Assembly: GCA_030765055.1 (NCBI GenBank) | Contig: CM060953.1 | Span: forward strand, 68,815,647-68,879,646 | Length of the DNA stretch: 64,000 bases | From: Mantis religiosa | Taxonomy: Eukaryota > Arthropoda > Insecta > Mantodea > Mantidae | Direction of reading: 5' to 3' | Shown: positions 10,785-23,114 of the stretch, piece by piece | How positions within the stretch are numbered: the stretch's first letter is position 1 | Layout: the number at the start of each line of letters is the position of its first letter | Program-made: the position numbers and the translations under genes | Notes under the pieces: model-generated | Told to the model about the DNA's origin: nothing | Databases searched by the model: none | Seen by the model: only the letters and a program-made list of their open reading frames with translations

Positions 10785-10797
10785 CACTCCGGTACGG

Positions 10798-12934
10798 ATA
10801 CAAAATGTAACCTACGTTACAATAATATTCCATCCTCCTCATTGCTTTCGTTGCGGGAATTGCAGTGAACAACCATATTCATTCGTAAATTGTCGAACGT
10901 GAATTTTCTGTGCCTCTCGCTGAAACAATATAAAAATATTGGAAGAAAGTCCGTTCAATGTCACATGACGTTAATGGTACATATGAGTAGTAAAATCATT
11001 TCCGTATGTTTGTCCGAGACTTGGTTTATTTATTATATTACGCAGCATTTAAATTCCAGTATTTTTGAGTTCAATACTGGACAATTCATTTTTTGTTCGT
11101 TTGATTTCTCTATATTGTTAATTTTTGCAGACACCACCTCGACTGCTCTTAGACAGCTCGAAAGTACATTCTTCAAACTGTTAAATGGTTGTTGATAATA
11201 CCCAACATTTTTGATTTATAAAATGAAGATTCACGAATAATTGTTGTGAAATTAATGCTGCTAATGCAATACGTCAAACACCTTGCACTCCCTGGAAGGC
11301 AGATCTACTTGCGTGGGGAGCAGTAGTTGTAATGAAACTAAAGCTACGCGTTGCGAACCGGACTATCCCTGGTGTTGTCTCCGGGACTGACGTCAACAGT
11401 TATATACTGCGAGAGTTTTAAACTTCATATTCCTTTAAAGAAGTACGGGCTCCGATGTCTGCCTATGTATTTTATTGTCTATACGATTTTATACACATTT
11501 TATACATAATACCTTCTTACAAATGCTATTATAAAAATCAAAGATGTTTGCTATTGATATCATGTTTACATAATTGTTAATAATTCTTGAATTAATAATC
11601 TCTAATAATTTATTTTATATAAGCATAATGGGCAGGCGGAAATATCGCTACAAAATAAAGCCCAACTTTTGAAATTCATACCTATCGTTATACCAAATCA
11701 TACAAAAATTCATTACGAAAGAGGAAAACTTCTCAGACTATTCCCAGTAAATTCAATATACGCATTTTTTTCTGCCATCTATATATCCAAAATGACAATG
11801 TTTTGATTAATATCATTACTGCCGCTTTTTCATAAAATCCTAAGTATCGACCAGCTTTCCACGTAAAGCGTAGTCTGGGGAGCGAGAATGCATTTGAAAA
11901 CCGTCTCGCTTTTTTGAAAGATCCTGAGGTTGAGTCCTAAGTTTGATACTTATCTGACACACAAGTATTATCTTCTATTTATTCAGAATGCTTCGAAAGA
12001 AGTAACGAAATCCCTGCATTAAATTTTATGTTGGAATATAACACCTACTTAGTCCCACCTGCGATATATAAAGCCAGAGAAATTAATAAAGTAAGACTAA
12101 GACTAAGCTACTGTGCAGCAACGCAAAGTAAGTCTCTGAAAGGAATGCGCCCCATTACACAGTGAGACAAGGACAGCGCATATGTGTGACAGAGAACACA
12201 TGCTACAAAAAGCAGAACCATTAAAAGCATGCGCCCTATTCACTCTGTACAATAAAACCTAGGAGATTCATTCACAGAAGTAGAAGACTCAGAATGTTTT
12301 TGAATGATCTGTAACTGAATTGACATGTGGGTGTCAAACTACCGAGGAAGGGTGTAGGAACGTTTTCCAGCCCCCATGCGTCTCATCCCCGGAGACTTTC
12401 TTTCCTGCGGTATACTATAACCTCGATAAGGGCACCAGGTTGCCTTGGAGATGTTATTTGCCACAAAACATAAGCAAATGTACTACATATATTCAGAAGC
12501 AGAGCATCACATAACCTGATATGTCAGTATAATGCACATTTTATTAAAATGTCGTTCTTTTCTAAATATAGGTTAAGTTTATGGTCTAATGCTTATTCAG
12601 ACAGTATAGAGCCTGTAATTCTGTGGATTATCTAAACGCAGAAATTCACAATATTGTACTCTTTACAACTTTGAAGAACTTTGATTCACTTCCACTGCTT
12701 ATTTTGTTAATTTTTGTATAAGTCCAAGTCCGTATTTTCTAAATGAGTGTTGCTTATATCAGATTTCTTTGAACTGAAAAAATTCTCCCGGAAGGGAGGA
12801 ACTTGAGGTGCTATCTATGTTCTACCCCCCAGCAATGCACCCTTTCATGACACGTTTTGTGGGGGATGTAGCGGTTGACGGTAGGTCTTGGCCCGGCATC
12901 GCGATATTTAGTCTAGAATTTTGAAAACTATATA
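10798..12934. other. intergenic, no gene seen
   Basis: About 2.1 kb with only chance-length open frames (for example 10890-11195). A weak B-box-like GGTTGAGTCCT near 11930 may be an old tRNA-derived fragment but is not convincing. Confidence 0.5.
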
Positions 12935-13200
12935 AACACCGTGTCCTACACATTGGGCTGGAGTGTTGTATCCTGGTTCCCTACCAAGGAATACGCCCGG
13001 AAGCGATCGCAACAGTGGGGTGAAGATTTTAAATCCCGAGTATAGGGCCGTGCCTCCTCAGGATCATCAGAAATTTGAGGATGTGCAATAGGTAGCGAAT
13101 CCCGTTCTATGAAAGCCAACTTTCCGGTTGGGAGTGTGGATATTCTAACCTCATTTCCTTCCTGCATCGGCTGGATGATGGCCCACCTCTGCTTTGTGTA
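12935..13200 (+). mobile_element. SINE family C, truncated
   Basis: Matches the copy at 31186 in the same orientation: GGTTCCCTAC near the head, GGGTATAGG-like CGAGTATAGGGC, AAGCCAACTTTCCGGTTGGG, and CCTCATTTCC. The 3' third seen in the other copies (after the CTTTGTGTAAG box) is missing. Confidence 0.8.
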
Positions 13201-14502
13201 AGATAAACGTAAAACGGGTAGAGTATATAAAATGTTAGGTAATTCAATAATATTCTACAAGTTGAACTTAATTTATAAATTACTCTTTGATGAATCTTTC
13301 TTTACGCATTATGTTAATTCAAGTTATTATACATAAAGGGCTTTTCTTCTAATTTCTCTGAAATTTTTTACTCTAGAAGTAAACAACTAAAATTACTAGT
13401 TACATCTTCTTTACGAAAGTGGTTTGATTGCTTTGAAGCTATATTATTCTTTAAAGACGTAGAGCGACACATTTTAATTTGTTCCTACAACAGAAACTTA
13501 AACGGTTTTATGGAAATTTACTTAAGTATCCAGTGTAATATCTAGTCCTGAAATGCTTTTAATCTGGACCGGCCATAATTATACCAGGTGAGTCAGTTAC
13601 CCCTATTTATTATTATCTATGCAACCCGCAGTTTACAATTTAATGTGAAAACATTGACGCTTTTAGCACAAAAGCCCTTATTAGAGCTGTCCTTCTAATC
13701 AGATTATCACAACCAGCAGTAATACTTACAGCCCTGAATGATGACCAAGAAGTTGCTAAAAGCTTAAATAAACGACGGTTTTTCATGAATATAATACTAG
13801 CAAGGTGAGTTAATGTGTGCTTTCCCAAATAGCAACATAGAATACGTGGCAGTTGGACGAGTGAATTAGCTGCTGGTATACATATGATTAGATGCAAGCG
13901 ACCTGACATTGTTTACAAGTCTTTATTGTCTTTATTTTTGTTAATAACTTATTTATTGTTGCTACTGGTTCTTTTGTAAGCCTAAGACACAAGAATGACC
14001 ATCCGATGTTTAGGGATTTACAGGGATTGACTCATCATATAGGTTGTGCTGAGCTCACTCTACCGTCAGACTGGAGAAGCTCTTCCCTTCAAAGGGAGAC
14101 TACGGGCCATCCTTATCCTCAATTAGGGATCATGTTTAACTATGTGGGCCTTTATTTTCTTTACCGTATCTGTGTTGTAAACCATGTTACGTTGTTGGCT
14201 TTCATTTTGGGAGTATGTCGACGACATTAAACGTAATAGTTTTGTTTCGTGCTTATATCTCATGTTTCAGTTTGCATTTCTGAAAGTTTTGGAACTCAGA
14301 TGAATAAGTCAAGCACATTACTGACAGTAATAAAAGATCTAATACGAGCTATACATTTATAACTATGTGCCAGTAGAAAACATGATTATTATTGTATTTT
14401 GTAAACGCCTATAATGTTATAAAAATGTTATTTGTAATATAATATCAAGTAATAGGCTACAAGAGGAAAACCAATGGGTAATAAATAGTTTGAACTGATC
14501 AC
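13201..14502. other. intergenic, no gene seen
   Basis: A 57-codon open stretch on the plus strand (about 13640-13816) ends at a donor-like GTGAGT, but it has no recognisable content and I do not call it. Confidence 0.45.
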
Positions 14503-14585
14503 GAAGGATTTGAACCCAAGCGATGAAGTAACCTGTATAATGCCATTTAACCAACGCTACGTTGCAAGGGATCGCTCCTATACGA
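14503..14585 (-). repeat. tRNA-like fragment, old SINE head
   Basis: On the minus strand GTAGCGTTGGTTAAATGGC (A-box-like) and GGGTTCAAATCC (B box) are spaced as in a tRNA. The acceptor arms do not pair, so I read it as a decayed SINE head and not a tRNA gene. Confidence 0.45.
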
Positions 14586-15835
14586 ATAAATAAGCGCGGA
14601 TCTAAGGTACACCTCTTGAATTTTACACGGTTTTCGTAGCTTCATACAGTGTTTTGAGCTCGCTTTTATGGCTTTAACACAAATAAAAAAACCTGCATCC
14701 ACGGTTACAATTACTATATGAGATAAAACGTGCCGTAATTTGTGTCGAAAGGGAAAAAATCCACCTAATTCTTACTAATTTTGACATTGCTGTACAACGA
14801 AAACACATATTGGCTGAATATTTAAAACCAATTGGTCCCACTGTGTAGATCTTCCATTTTGTGTTTCAATGTTATGGTCAACTGACACATGTGATAGGTT
14901 GTTCCTTCAGGGGTGTGTTTAAAGGTTGTGTAAATTTACGTTAGTGAAAAAAAATTGTAAACTCATTTTGATTATTACTGCAGGTTTCTGTATCTGGGTA
15001 TCATGTGTTTGGAATCGACATACGTAGAGATTACTTTCTGTCCCATACAACCTTTATGCACTGAATTATCTACTCCTCTCCCACAGAGGGGCGTGCTATG
15101 ATCATATGAAATTTGACCAAAAAAATTAATATTGATTAGTAAAAGTCGGTTCTGAAGCAAGTGGGAAGTAGAAATTATTTGTGTATACAAAATTAAAACT
15201 AAAACAGAAATCTTATAAATTATCTTCAAATGCTTTGTCTGCACATTTTCCAACAAACTATTTTGAAAAGGCATTCCTCTGTCTTATCTATGGTTATGAT
15301 AAAAGTTATAGAAGTTGTTTTGCTATATATTTATAGTAATATAATATGCTTAATAGTAATAAAATAGGCTTAAACGGCAGCAAAATATTTTAAGAGCTGG
15401 CGGCTATGCAATATATTTAAAATTACATTGTCTTTGCAAGCTTAAGAGATTAAGAAATGGAAACGCATAAACATTTTAGAAAAGTATAACTATTGGAAAA
15501 TTCACATGAGCAACAATAACTATATTGTAAATGGTATGTGGAAATGGTATACAAAAATACATTCGACATAAATTGAATGACTTTTTGAGATTTATTATGT
15601 ATTTATTTAATTTTGTACAGTAAGACTTTGCCTCTCTTGCAATTTATTACTTATATGAAGGTTGTATACAAAGATGAGTACGTCAAGCGCCACTCACAGA
15701 AACGTCAGGAGATCCTTTTTTCTTTGATTTCATTCTTTTTTCGCATAAAAATATCATAAACATATTATATTTATAGTAAAAATCGTCTCAGCCATTCCTT
15801 AGAAAATTAAAACATTTAAAAAGTATTCCATAAAA
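14586..15835. other. intergenic, no gene seen
   Basis: AT-rich. The minus frame 14975-15274 (99 codons) has no recognisable motif and fits chance. Confidence 0.5.
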
Positions 15836-15847
15836 TGGGTGGTTTGA

Positions 15848-16096
15848 ATGAATGAATGTGTAGTGTTTAACGCCCGCTTTTACTACATGCGGCATCGCAG
15901 GCGGTGACACTGATGATAGATGAGATAAAGATGGAGCACCGGTGGAATGAGATGGCGGGGGAAACCGGAGGTCCCGGAGAAAACCCGCCCCAGCGCCGTG
16001 TTGTTCACCACAAATCACACTTTGCGGTCGCCTGGGATCGAACCCGGGCCTTGGTGAGAGCCAAGCGGTCTAACCACTGAGCCACGGCGCGGCCCT
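15848..16096 (-). mobile_element. SINE family A with perfect 12-bp TSD
   Basis: Full-length copy on the minus strand with good A and B boxes. The TSD TGGGTGGTTTGA is present at 15836-15847 and 16097-16108. Confidence 0.93.
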
Positions 16097-16188
16097 TGGG
16101 TGGTTTGAGGTGGGGAGCTTTCTTCAAAATATATGTATATCTTTGCATAATGGAGAACTTAAATATCAAGCTTCGCATGATTACAAAG

Positions 16189-16230
16189 ACTCTCTCTCTC
16201 CCTCTCTGTCTCTCTCACACACAGACACAC
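16189..16230 (+). repeat. CT-rich then CA-rich microsatellite
   Basis: Imperfect CTCTCT run followed by CACACA units. Confidence 0.85.
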
Positions 16231-16412
16231 GCTTTTGCTACCTCTTTTAACACAGGGATCTCAAAAATTTAATTTCCTCTCCTGTCGTTGGTCCTATGCT
16301 GAAATTTCGATATCGAATTCTTTATTGCAAAGGAATTTATTCTCTCTACCTATTTTAAATTTGTAGTACATGAAATAAATATATAAAATGAATTGATACT
16401 TAAATTTACAAT

Positions 16413-16793
16413 TTAACTACATACATGCATTAGAAAATAGCAGTTTCTAGTATTCCATTCTAGAATTCCATTTATTCCAGGGTTCTGAAACCTACAAGCC
16501 CCAATAAACCAGCCTACATCTGAGATTTGAGGTTCTAAATAGGACAAGAATGGTTGCTTTGGTTCCAATTCTGAGACCTCCCCGAGACGTATAAAACCGT
16601 TGGAATACCCCAAAGAAGACGTTCCATTACCACAGGCGCTATACTTTTGCTCTCGTTCTGTCTTTATTGTAGAACTACACTCGACAAACTTCTTTTTTTC
16701 ACCCAGATTTTCCTTTTTGTAGTTCTTGTTATAAAAACCGCCATTATCGATACAGAGTGCGCCAGCCATTATACGTGAGTTATTCCGGTTCAC
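16413..16793 (-). CDS. unrecognised 126-codon open frame, possibly chance
   Basis: The ATG-started frame encodes a hydrophilic N-terminal half with many Asn, Lys and Glu residues, then a segment SLGYSNGFIRLGEVSELEP and a C-terminal stretch with VGWFIGACRFQNPG. I recognise no domain, signal peptide or membrane segment. At this base composition one or two open frames of this length are expected by chance in 64 kb, so the call is weak. No splice-site partners or promoter were found. Confidence 0.15.
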   Translation of the reverse strand: MNRNNSRIMAGALCIDNGGFYNKNYKKENLGEKKKFVECSSTIKTEREQKYSACGNGTSSLGYSNGFIRLGEVSELEPKQPFLSYLEPQISDVGWFIGACRFQNPGINGILEWNTRNCYFLMHVCS

Positions 16794-19072
16794 AAAATTC
16801 TGAAGAAAGACGCCATTACAGTGAATTGTAGTGGCAATAATGTAGCAAAGAAGCTAGCTTCTCAGAATGATACTAGTTTAGTTTCCCTCATATGTAGTTG
16901 GCATTGGAAAACAAAAGAAATACAAGCGCTGCCGCCAAATCCTCTTTTATTGAAACAGCGGTACAATACCGTAATAAACGTCGACCCCAAAAAGAAATGA
17001 TAAGATTCTATGATCTTCATATCGGCTTTAAAGATCCACTAAAGCGTTTGTGTGGCATTCAGTACTGTCAAACGTAGCATGAAATTATGATTTTATTCTG
17101 AAATAATTCCGGCCGTAATACAAAAGGCATAAGTTTTCGTGTGTAAAAGCAGTGGGTATACTTATTTTATGAGCAATATTTTCTGTATATAAGAACTATT
17201 AGATTCTTTTTCTCCTACTCCAAGAAAATCAAATATAGAATAATTACACCACCCAACAACTAAAAGCATTTTCATACTTCCACGATTAATGTAGGTGATT
17301 CTTCAGGAAAAGTATCTACTGGTGTACTGTACCTAATCATGTCAGGCTAAAAAGGTATGAAGACATTTATGTTCTCATGAAGTTTCCGATAAGATATAAT
17401 GTTGCATTTATTATAGGGATATAATAATATATGATGTAGTATTATACAATATGTTGAATTAAAATTAATTCGAAATGTTGCTTCATATGCATACAATAAT
17501 ATATGGACTATATATTTGAGGGAGATACTTGTAACTCTGCTAAAATGTGTATGATAACATGAAATTGCCTCTTCTGCACCTGTTTGCTATCCCTCAAAAA
17601 AAAAAACCAACAATAATACTGGGTACCTGTTCAACATAACGGAAATGTAATGATGGAACCCTTCCTTTTGTTTATCACTAACTTCATCCATATTATGGAA
17701 AAAAGTCTAAATGTGAATGGAAAAAGTGGATTTTTAACTGTCAAATATGAAAATCCACTACCTTCCTGGTATAATTCTTCATCATGCTCACCTTTATATG
17801 TCAGGGAGGGAGAAAAATGTCAGGCTGAACGAAATGGTATTTGTTTTACATTATTCTCTTCTGGGACTTATTCTTGCCACTTGTCCCACTGATGTACAAT
17901 TTGCATATCACATTTGTCCCACAAAGAAAAAGAAAATAAAAACAATACTTTGTGAATCCCCCTTGTAATTCAAGCAGAAAACAATTACTTTAAGGTCACA
18001 TTATTTCCAACAATGATCCTCATATTTTAGAATACGTACAATCTTGGCCATGACTTTCTGTAAGACCCAGACAATGTAAAATTGGAATAGATGAGTTTGT
18101 TACCATTATAAAGTAACACAGCGTTTAAGCTGAACTTTAATGAATCTATAAGCAATCGCCAGTCATCTGGATTACGCTCAATTACTAGCTCACTCATTAA
18201 ACCATTGATGTCTATACATATACTGTATTCCATTGTATTTTTTTTTTTTTTTTTTTCAAATTTCTGATGTCTATTTCAAAACTAATTTTTGTACCAGGTG
18301 CAAGTAATTTACATTGTTGCAGTCTGGAAACTAGAAGTCCAGGTTCTTCTTTTGATAAATTTAAGTCACTACCAAATCATTCAAGTCTACTTGCTCTAAA
18401 AAATGTCTTTCACTTTCAGAATTTTCTGGTTGAAAATCAGGATCTTTTGAAGTAAGGACTGATTAAATTGTGGGAATATATTAAATCTCGAGTTTATGCC
18501 AACAAGCCAGAAACAGTAAATGATCTTATGAGTAAAATCAGTCACGTTATTTTGAAGTTTGACCTAATTGACGTTCTTTTGTCATTGAAAATTGGATCAA
18601 ACGTATACGCTCAACCCTAAAAAGTCACGATGGTCACTTAGTAACTTATGTTCTCTTCCACACGTAATGACAGTTATGTTTCCAAATAGAAAATGAAGTA
18701 TACCTCCATCATTTATAAATCGTCTTTATTTAAGCTCAAAGATAGGGCACTCTTATTGAAGGAACCTTTACTAACTATTCTTATAAACACACATTACTTC
18801 TCTGTATTCCATATTAATCGAAATATATATTTATATAAAAATAAAATAAAAGCTTATTGAGACATTGTTAAACAAATTAAAATGTCTCACAAAATCTATA
18901 AATTGCTTCCTTGAAAGATGCTGAAAATAATTTGTTGCCAATTAAATTGTTAACCTAATTTTCGTTTTTGAATTGTTCATAAACACGGACAAACACTTAG
19001 ATATGTGAATTAAATCTAATTATGCATGCGTGTGTCTGTCGGTGTTTACAGGAGCATTCAAAACTTATATTG
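16794..19072. other. intergenic, no gene seen
   Basis: About 2.3 kb of AT-rich DNA with a poly-A run at 17597-17606 and a poly-T run at 18237-18256. No recognisable coding content. Confidence 0.5.
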
Positions 19073-19313
19073 ACCCGCCTCGGTAGCGTAGACGGTAGCA
19101 TGTCTACCTCACGTTCAAGGGGTCCCGAGTTCGAATCTAGGTCAAGGTGAGTTACCTGGATAAGGTTTTTCCGGGGTTTTCCTTATCCTTAAAGACGAAT
19201 GTTGGGTAGCTCTAAGCTCCAAGGACTCTGGACACATTTGAGCTTCATTTCACCCATTTCATTCACCGTCCGATATGACTTAACGTTGGAGGACGTTAAC
19301 TGAAAAAAAAAAA
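19073..19313 (+). mobile_element. SINE family B
   Basis: Full-length: head CCCGCCTCGGTAGCGTAGAC, B box GAGTTCGAATCTAGG, body GGTTTTTCCGGGGTTTTCC and CCGTCCGATATGACTTAACG, and an A tail of 11 nt. A likely imperfect TSD is AAACTTATATT at 19061 versus AAACTTCTATT at 19311. Confidence 0.92.
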
Positions 19314-20370
19314 CTTCTATTTCCTTCCAAATCTTGTCATTGAGCTTTTAGTAGCAGTACAACCGTTCCATTCCGTTACTTGCAGTAGAGAAAGTAGACA
19401 TGAATTGCAGCTCACCTCTAAATTCTTTGTAATAAAGTTTTGTAGTATATATTTAAATGTGTATACACAGGTTTTGGGCTCCTGTGCACAGGTGGGAGAG
19501 GTGACAGTTGTGCCCGAAGCTCAGAGTAATGAATGTTCAGCATCTGCTTCCATAGCAACACCAAACAGGCAGGAATACTAATCAGTACACATTGGATACC
19601 AGGTTATTGGAGGTCATAGGTCCACCATTCTGCTTCTCTCCGAATCTAAATTCAAGATCAACGTACAGCTGTCCAACCAGAGGCACAGTGGAAAGGGATA
19701 GTATTAAGTCCGTGATTGGGAGACCGTTCAGCTCCAAGCGGGAAGGATACCAGAGGACTGGACCAGATACAATTGTGTTATCAACTTGTTGAGAGCGACC
19801 AGATAATAACTAATGAAGCTAGAGGCTGTTCTCAGCTGCTGAGATAACCGCTAATGAACGGAACAAAGTTTAAAGCCAGCCAACTGAGGTCCAAAGTTTC
19901 TCGTAGACAGAGACAGAGCGAGAAGAATGAGACCCCACATTTGTTAGCTGTTCAAACCATCGTAATGAATAACGCAAAGATAGTTCACCTGCTATCTTTA
20001 ACTGCTCCTAAAAATTGTGGGGATACCTTCTTCAAGATGTCTATCACATCTTATTTAATTCACAATATAAGGATTTATTAAACTTCCAAATATGTCACGC
20101 TTAAAGGTAAGTAATTTCTGTTGAAATTCAAATTAGATATTTCCGATAGTGATAATGGGGCAGCTTTGTAAAACAAAGCAAGATAAATATGCATCTTATC
20201 GACATGTTTATATATAAACATTCACATTAAAACTATTATCTTACAATATAGGATATCCTATTCAAAAGGGGCTACGAAAATTCTATCGTCATTGAGCAGG
20301 TGTTTTGCTAAATGCGACCAAATTTGTAAATGAAGGTAATTCGGTGAGAAAGTTAAACTAATAACATTAA
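19314..20370. other. intergenic, no gene seen
   Basis: A start-like ATGTCACGCTTAAAG followed directly by GTAAGT at 20106 is noted but cannot be supported as an exon. Confidence 0.4.
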
Positions 20371-20754
20371 TTAATTTACGAGAAGGTCTACTCACCGAAA
20401 CATAGTATTTTGGAGTTGTGCTCTAGCTCAGCGACAGTGGGAGATGTTATGTACCGCCTATTACGGCTTATAGCTTTATATTCCTCTCCTGTTGAAGAGC
20501 CTGTGATTCTTGAGAAACAGTACTGAAATAGTGGTTACTTTAAGATCTGCACGACAAATACTGTTGAACAATTTTCTCACCTGTTTGTAGAAATCATTGA
20601 GGAAATTGTAGATCAGAAGTGGTTTGAAACTTTTTTAGATGGAAATAAGTGGGAACGAACGAATAACGGGACTCTTCGTTGTCAACTACATTATGCGGAA
20701 CATTTTCAAAAAGAAACAGACTTTGCAATAACCGTTTTCTCTCTCTCAAGGTAA
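20371..20754 (+). pseudogene. unassigned near-open reading frame with one stop
   Basis: A 127-codon frame is interrupted by only one TGA (20524-20526). The first part includes VGDVMYRLLRLIALY and PVEEPVILEKQY. The second part includes VEQFSHLFVEIIEEIVDQ, then KWFETFLDGNKWERT and LHYAEHFQKETDFAI. The composition is protein-like and rich in charged and aromatic residues. A donor-like AAG/GTAAAG sits at its end (20750/20751) and an acceptor-like TTACTTTAAG before 20545, so 20545-20750 could be an exon. I do not recognise the family. It may be a pseudogene, an exon, or part of a transposon. Confidence 0.35.
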
Positions 20755-21311
20755 AGGTCTTCAAGAACCAGGACTATGCACTCTGGATTACTTATGGCAT
20801 GCTATTCGCTGTGAACTAGCACCACAAACGTGAACATTCAACGTCATGTTGAACAACTTTTAATAGTTGAGGAAGGTTATTTCCGGCAACGTACTGTACT
20901 TCCACACATACAGCTATATTCAAATTTCATGTAACTTCTCTCCGTTTAACGTTATTGCACAACGATTACTGGAGCCGCTTCAGAGTGGGAGATCAGGTAA
21001 TCCATCCACAGGCTCGATATGAGTGTCATCCTTCAGTTCAGAAGAAATATCTCGATGGACACACTTGAAAGATTCATGCGCACTTCTGCAATAAGACTTT
21101 AGAAAAAGTCTCTGAAAAGCGCAGAGTCTTGGAAAGCATGCGCTTAACCTGGCCCGTGAGAGAGAGCAATATGTTTGGAGGGTAAGATCACGTTTGCCTC
21201 TCAAGAAACTGTGGGGAGACTGAACCCCACTGTGCACTGCTATTGTAGTGTATTGTGCTACACATTGTTGATAGCGTTAGTGCTGAAAAGAGTTGCCTTC
21301 CTACATTGTTT
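20755..21311. other. intergenic, no gene recognised
   Basis: Slightly GC-richer than average, with one short minus frame (20980-21237) that has no recognisable content. Confidence 0.4.
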
Positions 21312-21558
21312 GCCCGCCTCGGTAGCGTAGATGGTTGCGTGTCTGCCTCGCGTTCAAGAGGCCCCGAGTTCGAATCTCTGTCAGTGTGAGTTATCTGGAT
21401 AAGGTTTTTTCCGGGATAATACCTTATCCTGAAAGGCGAATGTCGGTAAATAAGCCCCATGTACCCCGGACTCATTTGAGCTTCATTTCACCCATTTCAT
21501 TCATTGTCCGATATGACTAAATGTAGTGGACTTAAATTACTAAAAAAAGAAATAAAAA
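21312..21558 (+). mobile_element. SINE family B
   Basis: Head GCCCGCCTCGGTAGCGTAG, B box GAGTTCGAATCTC, and a diverged 3' half (GGGATAATACCTTATCC). The tail is A-rich and interrupted by G and T. Confidence 0.9.
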
Positions 21559-22762
21559 TCTGGCTTGTCGGCAGGATAGAAAGCAAATGAAACAATAACG
21601 AGTCTTATTTTTAAATGTAAGTGAATAAAGAACCAATTTTTTAAAGGTTAGTATTAAAGGGATCAGAACCATTGTAAATTAACCTTATCTACAGTATCTA
21701 CAGTAAAAAGTGAACTTAAACTATAACCATCCTTTAGCAAAGAGTGAAAACAAGTTTATGAACAAATGTTAATCATGTCAGTAGAAATGTTCAGCACACA
21801 GTTGTAACATTTTATTTAATTATTATTCAAATCAAAGTGGTGTACTAAGGCTTCAAAATATTTGTTATTATTTCCGTATTAGAGTTAGAGTACACAAAAG
21901 TTTTCACTATTACAAGAAGGAGTTATAAATAATTAAATGGTGTAATTATCCATTCATTTCAGCATGTAGTGATCTTAGTAAGGTATCATTTTTACTCCCA
22001 CAATGCAATCATCGATGTTAGTTTTCAATTTATTGTCGATATTACTTGGCAAATCAGTCACTTTTACACATTAATGTCTGTAAACACAGTACACTGGCTC
22101 CTCTCGAGTAAAAGTTGAAAACATTTTATATGAAGACTTCATTTAGGTAGGTTACTCGGTATAATCTTCCTGGTTTGGTATGGAATGGGGGACGGTATCA
22201 ACCTTCATATGTGCTTGTAAATATATACTAATAACGAATTAATGTATTTAATAATATAATCTGGAGGAGCTAAACAGTAAATACTAAACCTATAAATGAT
22301 AACTGCATCAAAATACCTGGATAATAAATATAATGAAAAAATAAAACTCAAGGCAGATAAAAAGCCTCAAATGAGAACTAACTCAAAACAGCCTAAAACT
22401 GTTACATTTTTGCATACAAAGACTGTTTAGGAATACTTAGCTAGGAGTCCTTGAAGTATTATATCGAGTGCTAGTAAATAACATTATACAAGAATCAGGC
22501 AGCAATACAGCTCTTGGACTGGTCTCGCTTGAACCACATTGCATGATCAACCGTGGGGATGACCCAAATCAAACCAAAATGTTAAGAAATAGAATTAACC
22601 ATAAATGTGTGACATTTAAATTTATCAGATATCAGAAAATGCCACATAGATACTGAAACATAAATGCTAGAAGTATTATAGTAAGTAGGGAGGCATATAA
22701 AATCTTCCTAGCCTCCGGGCACTAGGTTGAATGCATCCATGGTTATGTGCGTTTTAAGAAAG
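21559..22762. other. intergenic, no gene seen
   Basis: AT-rich, no recognisable features. Confidence 0.5.
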
Positions 22763-22775
22763 AGACAAAATATTA

Positions 22776-23101
22776 AAACGTAGCCCATGGCGTACTAGCC
22801 CAAAGTGAGGTCAATCCGACTTCCGGACTCACACCACATAAGCAAGGTAGAGGTAGGCGATCATCCAACCGAAACGGGCAGGAGATGTGGTCAGCATCTT
22901 GGCAACCCCAACCAGAAAATTGGCTTTCTAGACCAAGGCTCCCTACCTAGCGTAGCTCCTTAATTTCTTCATGACACTGAATGGTCCTGCACCCGGAAGT
23001 TAAAATCCGCAAACCCCCTAGGGGTGGGATCGATCCCGGAGGCCTTTCGGTCGTAGGGAAACAAAACACACGCTCTAGCCCACTGCGCCACGACCCAGAA
23101 C
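22776..23101 (-). mobile_element. SINE family C with perfect 13-bp TSD
   Basis: On the minus strand it starts TTCTGGGTCGTGGCGCAGTG (tRNA-like A box), has a B-box-like GGGATCGATCCC, the body CCAATTTTCTGGTTGGGG and ACCACATCTCCTGCCCG, and ends near GGGCTACGTTTT. The TSD AGACAAAATATTA lies at 22763-22775 and 23102-23114. Confidence 0.9.
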
Positions 23102-23114
23102 AGACAAAATATTA

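Noticed and set aside
11870..11950. Weak tRNA-like fragment with GGTTGAGTCCT
   Set aside because: No convincing A box or acceptor pairing.
13640..13816. Open stretch ending at a GTGAGT donor-like site
   Set aside because: No acceptable acceptor in frame, no recognisable content; expected by chance.
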